Positions 57,822 to 64,000 of a DNA stretch of 64,000 bases are shown here, piece after piece. Location: the NCBI GenBank assembly GCA_964397995.1, contig CAYNLG010000009.1:3870-67869 (forward strand), read 5' to 3'. Below the pieces are notes generated by a model. It saw nothing but the letters and a program-made list of their open reading frames with translations, was not told where the DNA came from and ran no database searches. The position numbers and the translations under genes were made by a program. Position 1 is the first letter of the stretch, and every line of letters begins with the position of its first letter. The DNA comes from CAYNLG01 sp964397995. Its GTDB lineage: Bacteria > Planctomycetota > Phycisphaerae > FEN-1346.

Positions 57822-58757
57822 GACCAGGGTCCTTAGGTTCGCGTTCAGGGTCCGATCTATCCGGCATCGGGCCGCCCGGGCGCGGCACCTCCACCCCCGC
57901 CCGGTGTTCGCCGGACGGAAGGCCGCCCCCCGGCAGGGGGGCGCCGAGGCACCGACCGGGCCGGGAGCCCGCGGCGCGCATGCACCGGCCGACAGCGCCC
58001 CCCGGCGCCCCGGCTGGTGCGGGAGAACGGCCAGGCCGCATGTCATACGTTCGGTCGGAGGGTCAGCCACCGCGAAGGGAGGGGCCGGAGTCCGGGGAGG
58101 ACCCCGGCCCGCCTTCATGGCTGCGTCGCCGGTGGGTGCGGCAACGCGTGAAATCGCGCGATCCGGGCCGACGGGATGCTGCGGGGGCCGGTCGGGTGGG
58201 GAGAGGTCGACCGGTCCGGGCCCGTGTGGGGGACGGGTCCGGCCGCGAGGGACGGCCACGCCGGCGGGCCGCGGGTGGGGACCGCGGGGGCCGGGGGGTC
58301 GCGCTGGCTGACGCGGGGGCTCGCCGATCGCCGTGCCGGCGAAGCCCCTCAAAGGTCTTGATGAACCTGGGCGAGCGGAGCGGGGCGGGGCGAGGCGGCC
58401 GGGCTGGGAAGGGGCACGGGATAACTCCCCAGCCGCGGCCCGCGCTCACCTTCACCGTGTCCGTCGCGGCCGCGCCTGCCCGGGGAGCCTGCTTGACCCT
58501 CCGGTGGGCGGCCGGTATAAGCGCCTGAGCCGTTCACGGGATGCCAAGGATCGTTGCCGCTCGTCGTTAGGGCAATGATAGCCTAACATGCCCCGTACGT
58601 CAACCCGAAAATCGGGAAATCCGGCCCGGCCCTTTAGCGAAATCCGTCGTCGGAATCCGAACGAATCCCTAACATCTTGTCCCGGCCGGACTTACGTTCG
58701 TGAAAAATCTTCCCGCGCCCGGCGAAAAAGTCGCCGCGACGCCCCCCGGGGAGGCCC
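57822..58757. other. 936-base gene-free gap between lexA and the M24 peptidase
   Basis: No frame in this very GC-rich stretch looks like a real protein on either strand: possible products are Arg/Gly/Pro-rich and overlap each other in all frames. I checked by eye for tRNA, RNase P RNA and tmRNA landmarks and found none. An imperfect palindrome GTTAGG-(10)-CCTAAC lies at 58566-58587, and CCTAACAT recurs at 58668-58675. The last 200 bases are less GC-rich and probably hold the peptidase promoter. The rest may be an unknown structured RNA or decayed sequence. Confidence 0.4.
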
Positions 58758-59858
58758 ATGGCCCGACTTCGCGCGACCGTCCGCGACCGTCTCGACGCCT
58801 TTCGCCGCGCCGTCCGTCGCGGCGGGGCACGCTCGGCGCTCGTCACCCACCCGACCGACATCCGGTACCTCTCGGGCTTCGCCGGCGACGATTCGTGGCT
58901 GTTCGTCACGCCGTCGGCGGCGACGCTCGTCACGGACTTCCGGTACGCCGAGCAGGCCGAGCGCGAGTGCCCGGGCGTCGGGCTCATCGTCCGCCCGGGA
59001 CCCATCGCGGAGGCGTTGGCGGCCGAGGTCCGGCGGCGCGGTCTCACGGCCCTGGCCTTCGACAGCGAGCGGGTCAGCGTGGCCGAGCGTGAGCGCCTGG
59101 GCGCGGCCCTGGCGGGGGTTGAGCTGGTGCCGCTGGCGTCGCCGACGCGGGCGCTCCGCATGCACAAGGACGCGACCGAGCGCCGGGCCGTCGTGCGGGC
59201 CATCGAGGTGGCCGAAACGGCCTTCGCGGCGTTCCGGAAGGCGATCCGCCAGGGGATGACGGAACGCCGCCTGGCCGCCGAACTCGACGGGCGGCTCCGC
59301 CTGGCGGGGGCGGAGGCCCCGGCGTTTCCGACCATCTGCGCGATCGACGCCTCGGCCGCCATGCCCCACGCCCGCCCGGGCGAGGCCCGCCTGAAGCGCG
59401 GTTCGGTGCTCCTGGTGGACTTCGGGGCCCGGGTTGAGGGGTACGTGTCCGACTTGACACGCTGCCTGGTGGCCGGTAGAATCCCGGCCCACGTCCGCGA
59501 GGTTTACCGGGCGGTTCTTGAAGCACAGGCGGCGGGTATCGCCCGCGCCGGCCCCGGTGTGAGCCTGCGGGACGTGGACGCCGCCGCCCGCCGCGTCATC
59601 GAGGACGCCGGCTTCGGCGACGCCTTCGGCCACGGGCTGGGCCACGGCATCGGCCTGGACGTGCACGAGCCGCCGGCGGTGAGCCCGCGGAGCGCGGCCG
59701 AGGCGGTGCTGGAACCGGGCATGGTGGTGACGGTGGAGCCGGGGGTGTACCTCCGGGGGCGGTTCGGCATCCGGATCGAAGACGACGTGCTCGTCACCCG
59801 CCGCGGGTGCCGGGTGCTCTCGAGCCTGGCGAAGGACCTGGAGGCGATGGTCCTGTAG
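58758..59858 (+). CDS. M24 aminopeptidase (Xaa-Pro peptidase)
   Basis: The 366-residue enzyme cleaves dipeptides or N-terminal residues before proline. Residues 1-130 are the creatinase N-domain (THPTDIRYLSGFAGDDSWLF) and the rest is the pita-bread fold. The five metal ligands are visible: two Asp in VDFGARVEGYVSDLTR, His in GHGLGHGIGLDVHE, Glu in VVTVEPGVYL and Glu in RIEDDVLV. Length fits PepQ/YpdF-type enzymes. It precedes accB by 74 bases, a common pepQ-accB-accC arrangement in many bacteria. Confidence 0.93.
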   Translation: MARLRATVRDRLDAFRRAVRRGGARSALVTHPTDIRYLSGFAGDDSWLFVTPSAATLVTDFRYAEQAERECPGVGLIVRPGPIAEALAAEVRRRGLTALAFDSERVSVAERERLGAALAGVELVPLASPTRALRMHKDATERRAVVRAIEVAETAFAAFRKAIRQGMTERRLAAELDGRLRLAGAEAPAFPTICAIDASAAMPHARPGEARLKRGSVLLVDFGARVEGYVSDLTRCLVAGRIPAHVREVYRAVLEAQAAGIARAGPGVSLRDVDAAARRVIEDAGFGDAFGHGLGHGIGLDVHEPPAVSPRSAAEAVLEPGMVVTVEPGVYLRGRFGIRIEDDVLVTRRGCRVLSSLAKDLEAMVL

Positions 59859-59932
59859 GTGGTTGCCTCGCAAGGGGTTGCGTGCGAGGCGTCGCGGCCG
59901 CCGGCCGCGGCAGGGCATGTGGGGAGAGGCCG

Positions 59933-60421
59933 ATGGCAGACGAGAGGCCCGAGGACCGGCCGGCCGAGACGGGGCGCCGCCGGCTCGACGTGGACGCCGT
60001 CCGCGAGTTGCTCGACCTGATGGCCGAGCACGAGCTGGCGGAACTGGAGATCGAGCAGGACGACTTGGCGGTCCGGCTTCGGAAGGCGTTCAGCGGCCCG
60101 GTGCCGGCCCCTCCCGCGGCCGCGCCCGCCGCCCCGGCCTCTGCCGCGCCCCCACCCGCCGCCGCGCCCGCCGACGAGGGCCTCGTCCACATCACCTCGC
60201 CCATGGTGGGCACCTTTTACGCGGCGTCCGGGCCGGACGCGGCCCCGTTCGTCCAGGTTGGCGACCACGTGGCCGAAGACACCGTCGTCTGCGTCATCGA
60301 GGCGATGAAGGTCTTCAACGAGATCCGGGCCGAGACGAGCGGCACCATCGAGAAGATTCTCACCGCCAACGCCGATGCCGTGGAGTTCGGGGAGCCCATG
60401 TTCGCCGTCCGGCCGGACTAG
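59933..60421 (+). CDS. accB: Biotin carboxyl carrier protein of acetyl-CoA carboxylase
   Basis: AccB (162 residues) carries biotin between the carboxylase and transferase. It has the N-terminal helix region (VRELLDLMAEHELAELEIEQ), a Pro/Ala linker (56-80) and the C-terminal biotinyl domain with VIEAMKVFNEI, where K126 is biotinylated. ATG 59933 follows GGGGAGAGG. accC starts 19 bases later. The biotin is made in part by bioA-bioD in this window. Confidence 0.95.
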   Translation: MADERPEDRPAETGRRRLDVDAVRELLDLMAEHELAELEIEQDDLAVRLRKAFSGPVPAPPAAAPAAPASAAPPPAAAPADEGLVHITSPMVGTFYAASGPDAAPFVQVGDHVAEDTVVCVIEAMKVFNEIRAETSGTIEKILTANADAVEFGEPMFAVRPD

Positions 60422-60440
60422 GCGGCGGGTGAGAGGGACC

Positions 60441-61778
<1,338 letters not shown>

Positions 61779-61893
61779 CGGGGGCGGTGGCCCGTTCCGG
61801 CGCGTGCGGCTTAGTGAAATCCCCATGATTGCGCCTTGCCGCGCGGGCAGGGCGCGGGTACGGTGGTGCCGCACCTGAAGCAGGGGGTGGGGC

Positions 61894-64000
61894 ATGCCCA
61901 GGGACTACCGTGGTGCGTTAGCTGCGGCGAGGTTGGTGGGATCCCTTGTCCTAGCCGGTTTCGCTAGCGCCACCGGCGATTACAAAGTCGCGATTGCGAC
62001 GGCCATCGCGAACTTGGGTGTTTGGGTTCTTGAGGTGGCGGCCCTGCGGCATGGGGATCCGACGCGCATTGAGTCCCTCCTTCAGACGTTGCGTTCCAAG
62101 GGCAGCTTGAGAAACCCGGTTTCAGTGCAGGGCTGCCTTGAGCGGATGGCCAGCGACCTGAGGGACGACGACCAAAGCGTCAGCGCCGCATTGGCCGAAG
62201 CCGCGAAGGATGCCAGCGACCCCGAGCGGGCGAAGGAGAATCCCCTCCTTCTTGCTGCAGCCGAGAAGCTTCAGCGTCAAGTGGGCCGTGAGGAAACAGA
62301 CCCGGTTGCCCTCGCGGCCGGCCTGCCCCCCGACCCCTTCGCGCCCGTCTGGCCGCGCCATTGCATTCTGCCAAGGCATGAGCCGCGCGCCGCGGATCGG
62401 TTCCAGGGACGCACCGAGGAACTGGACCAACTCAACAGGTACGTTGACGGTAAGGCGCCGGTGATCCTGGTCATCGGTATGCCCGGCCAGGGCAAGAGCG
62501 CCCTGATCGCCCAATGGTGGGTGGAACGGCCGGCCGAGCTTGAGAGGCCGGTCTTCTGGTGTCGCCCCTACGAGCGCGGCTTCTCATTCGTCGAGTTCCT
62601 GGACGCGGTGGTGCGATTCTTCGACCCGGCAGCGGCAGAGCGCTTGCGCGGGCGGCCGTCCAGCGAGCAGGTGGACTTCTTGATCCGTGCCATGGAGACC
62701 CGTCCCGCGATGGTCGTCCTTGACGGGGCCGAGCGCTGGCTCACGCGGTGGGCGAAACGGGCTGAGCCGGAGCTGGAGCCGGGGGGAGAGCTTTGCAGCC
62801 CCGGCGATCGGATGGCCGCCAACCCGGCGTTTGACACTCTGCTCACGCGGGCGACAAGCTGGACGAACGGGTCCGGCATTCTTCTGACAACGCGCGTGCT
62901 GCCTTGGGTGCTGACGCGCCTGAGAAAGGAAACGGTGGGCACGCAAATGGACCAAGGGGTGCGCACGCTCGCGGGGCTGACCGACCGCGCGGCGGCCGGC
63001 TTGCTTGAGGCGGCCGGCGTGAAAGGGGACGAGGCGACCCGCATCCAGATCGCCCACGAGTACGGTAACCATCCCCTTGTGTTGCGCATCCTGGGCGAAT
63101 GCCTCGGCCGTCTGCACGGAGGCGACCCCGGCAAGCGGCCCCACGTGGACCCGTTTGAGGATGATCAGGACAAGGACGAGCAGTTTCGGACCCGTCTCGA
63201 CCACGTCATGGGAAAGGTGGCGGACCATCATGCCGACCGGCGGGACCTGCTGGTGGCCGTGGCGGCGGGTCTGGGGGCGGCTCGGGTTGAGATGCTGGCG
63301 GCGCTGCTCAAGCGGGACGAGAAGGCGCTCCGGTCCGACCTTGCGGCCCTGCAGGATTGGTCGCTGTTGCGCTTCGACGGCGAGCGGGTGGAGATGCACG
63401 CCCTCGTGAGCGAGTTCTTCCGCGGGCGGACGGACGCGACTCGCCTGGCGGCGCTGCGGCGCGCGATGGCCGACTGGCTCGCGGCGCAGCCGCTGCTGGT
63501 CCAGATCCCGCAGACCCTCGCGGACGTGCAGGCGCGGGTGGATGCCGTGCGGCACGCGCTCGCGGCAGGGGACGCGGAGCGGGCAGAGAACCTGCTGCAC
63601 GTGCCGGCGCGGGAGTGGCGCGATTACGGAACATTCCAGGGCTGGTTGCTGGCGTTCGGGCAGTTGGGCGCGCTGATCGACCTGGAGACGGGCGTCATCG
63701 ACCGGAAGTGTGAGGCGGGCCACGCGCACGGGACAGCCAAGGAGCGCAACAACCTGGCCACGGCCTGGAACAACCGGGGCAACGCACGCCGGCAGCAAGG
63801 CGACCTGGCGGGGGCGATTGCGGACTACGACAAGGCGGCCGAAATATGGAAAACGCTGGTCGATGACGAAGGCCGGGCGGAGCTGCGGAACGACCTGGCG
63901 ATGGTCTACAACAACCGGGGCAGCGCACGGGCGGCCCAAGGCGATCTGGCGGGGGCGATTGCGGACTACGACAAGGCGGCCGAAATATGGAAAACGCTGG
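61894..64000 (+). CDS. STAND/NB-ARC-type NTPase with TPR repeats, 3' end outside window
   Basis: One uninterrupted frame runs from ATG 61894 (GGGGGTGGGGC upstream) to the window end, 702 residues so far. Residues 10-50 are hydrophobic (RLVGSLVLAGFASATGDYKV) and may insert in a membrane. The NTPase core has Walker A GMPGQGKS (195-202), a Walker B-like MVVLDGAERW (273-282) and downstream winged-helix-like helices. TPR repeats of 47 residues begin near 619 (YNNRGSARAAQGDLAGAIAD). This order, N-terminal module then STAND ATPase then repeat sensor, matches STAND immune receptors and signalling regulators. No known effector domain is recognised. Anti-phage function is inferred, not shown. Confidence 0.85.
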   Translation, partial: MPRDYRGALAAARLVGSLVLAGFASATGDYKVAIATAIANLGVWVLEVAALRHGDPTRIESLLQTLRSKGSLRNPVSVQGCLERMASDLRDDDQSVSAALAEAAKDASDPERAKENPLLLAAAEKLQRQVGREETDPVALAAGLPPDPFAPVWPRHCILPRHEPRAADRFQGRTEELDQLNRYVDGKAPVILVIGMPGQGKSALIAQWWVERPAELERPVFWCRPYERGFSFVEFLDAVVRFFDPAAAERLRGRPSSEQVDFLIRAMETRPAMVVLDGAERWLTRWAKRAEPELEPGGELCSPGDRMAANPAFDTLLTRATSWTNGSGILLTTRVLPWVLTRLRKETVGTQMDQGVRTLAGLTDRAAAGLLEAAGVKGDEATRIQIAHEYGNHPLVLRILGECLGRLHGGDPGKRPHVDPFEDDQDKDEQFRTRLDHVMGKVADHHADRRDLLVAVAAGLGAARVEMLAALLKRDEKALRSDLAALQDWSLLRFDGERVEMHALVSEFFRGRTDATRLAALRRAMADWLAAQPLLVQIPQTLADVQARVDAVRHALAAGDAERAENLLHVPAREWRDYGTFQGWLLAFGQLGALIDLETGVIDRKCEAGHAHGTAKERNNLATAWNNRGNARRQQGDLAGAIADYDKAAEIWKTLVDDEGRAELRNDLAMVYNNRGSARAAQGDLAGAIADYDKAAEIWKTL
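63797..64000 (+). repeat. Near-identical 141-base TPR-coding repeats
   Basis: The unit beginning aaggcga at 63797 recurs at 63938, exactly 141 bases (47 codons) later. At least 62 bases match with one change (gacctg/gatctg), up to the window edge. The repeat array continues outside. Such DNA-level identity indicates recent duplication or gene conversion. Confidence 0.85.

Noticed and set aside
57980..58528. A 182-codon plus-strand frame between lexA and the peptidase.
   Set aside because: Arg/Gly/Pro-rich, overlapped by equally long frames, no ribosome site and no recognisable domain.
57822..58757. Possible RNase P RNA or tmRNA in the long gap.
   Set aside because: The conserved RNase P strings and the tRNA-like end of tmRNA were not found on either strand.
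61779..61893. A small gene between accC and the STAND gene.
   Set aside because: The 115-base gap has no frame with a start and ribosome site; it probably contains only the leader of the STAND gene.

Overview
The window is GC-rich, densely coding bacterial chromosome with single-copy housekeeping genes and no plasmid or phage structural genes. An LEPR-xLL N-terminal domain on a secreted beta-helix protein (1704-2411), a very enlarged SecA, a sulfatase and long multi-domain secreted proteins point to Planctomycetota, probably near Phycisphaerae. This is an inference from gene families, not a database match. At least fourteen upstream regions carry sigma70-like boxes (TTGNNN, 16-18 bp, TANNNT).

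Layout. 1-1589 is the right end of an integrated element: a partial XRE regulator, a tyrosine integrase with an in-frame TAG, and a displaced tRNA-Ser(UGA) 3' half that marks the attachment site. 1.6-6.8 kb is a decayed stretch: an apparently deleted LEPR-xLL protein, a HEAT-repeat membrane protein with a heparinase-like part, and abutting fragments of a DinB-like gene and a type III-like restriction helicase. 6.9-16.2 kb holds a secreted glycosidase, ResB/CcsA cytochrome c maturation, a Gfo/Idh/MocA oxidoreductase, Pcm, a flavoprotein of the fumarate reductase/aspartate oxidase family and a GAF protein with a degenerate GGDEF domain. 16.3-19.2 kb is a SAM-hydroxide-adenosyltransferase-family gene with bioA and bioD. 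tRNA-Val, an ArsR regulator with a striking nested hairpin upstream, and a purine permease follow. 21.9-31.7 kb is mostly minus strand: dapB, thrC, a metallopeptidase, a 1796-residue secA and efp. 31.9-43.8 kb is plus strand: prepilin peptidase, an OmpA-like lipoprotein, hisH, hisA, an EF-G-like GTPase, cysE, an HU-like protein, ychF, cinA, then an ECF sigma factor with an anti-sigma factor. 43.9-46 kb is a dksA-lspA-ribD operon. 46.2-53.7 kb contains an esterase lipoprotein and a one-carbon cluster (homocysteine methyltransferase/MTHFR fusion, fhs, folD, metK). 53.7-64 kb has a sulfatase, REP-like repeats, a radical-SAM/HhH protein, hicB and GNAT-like remnants, lexA, a long gene-free gap, an M24 peptidase with accB-accC, and finally a STAND/NB-ARC-type NTPase with TPR repeats that runs off the window.

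How the genes work together. Fhs, FolD, the MTHFR/methyltransferase fusion and MetK form a route from formate through tetrahydrofolate to methionine and SAM. SAM is also used by BioA, Pcm and the radical-SAM enzyme. The most unusual points are: SecA with about ten tandem copies of a helical module that is single in E. coli; a FolD whose catalytic Lys54 is Leu and Asp121 is Glu; the STAND-TPR protein, a plausible immune sensor whose repeats are nearly identical at DNA level; the three-tier hairpin before arsR; and several decayed restriction, toxin-antitoxin and integration genes.
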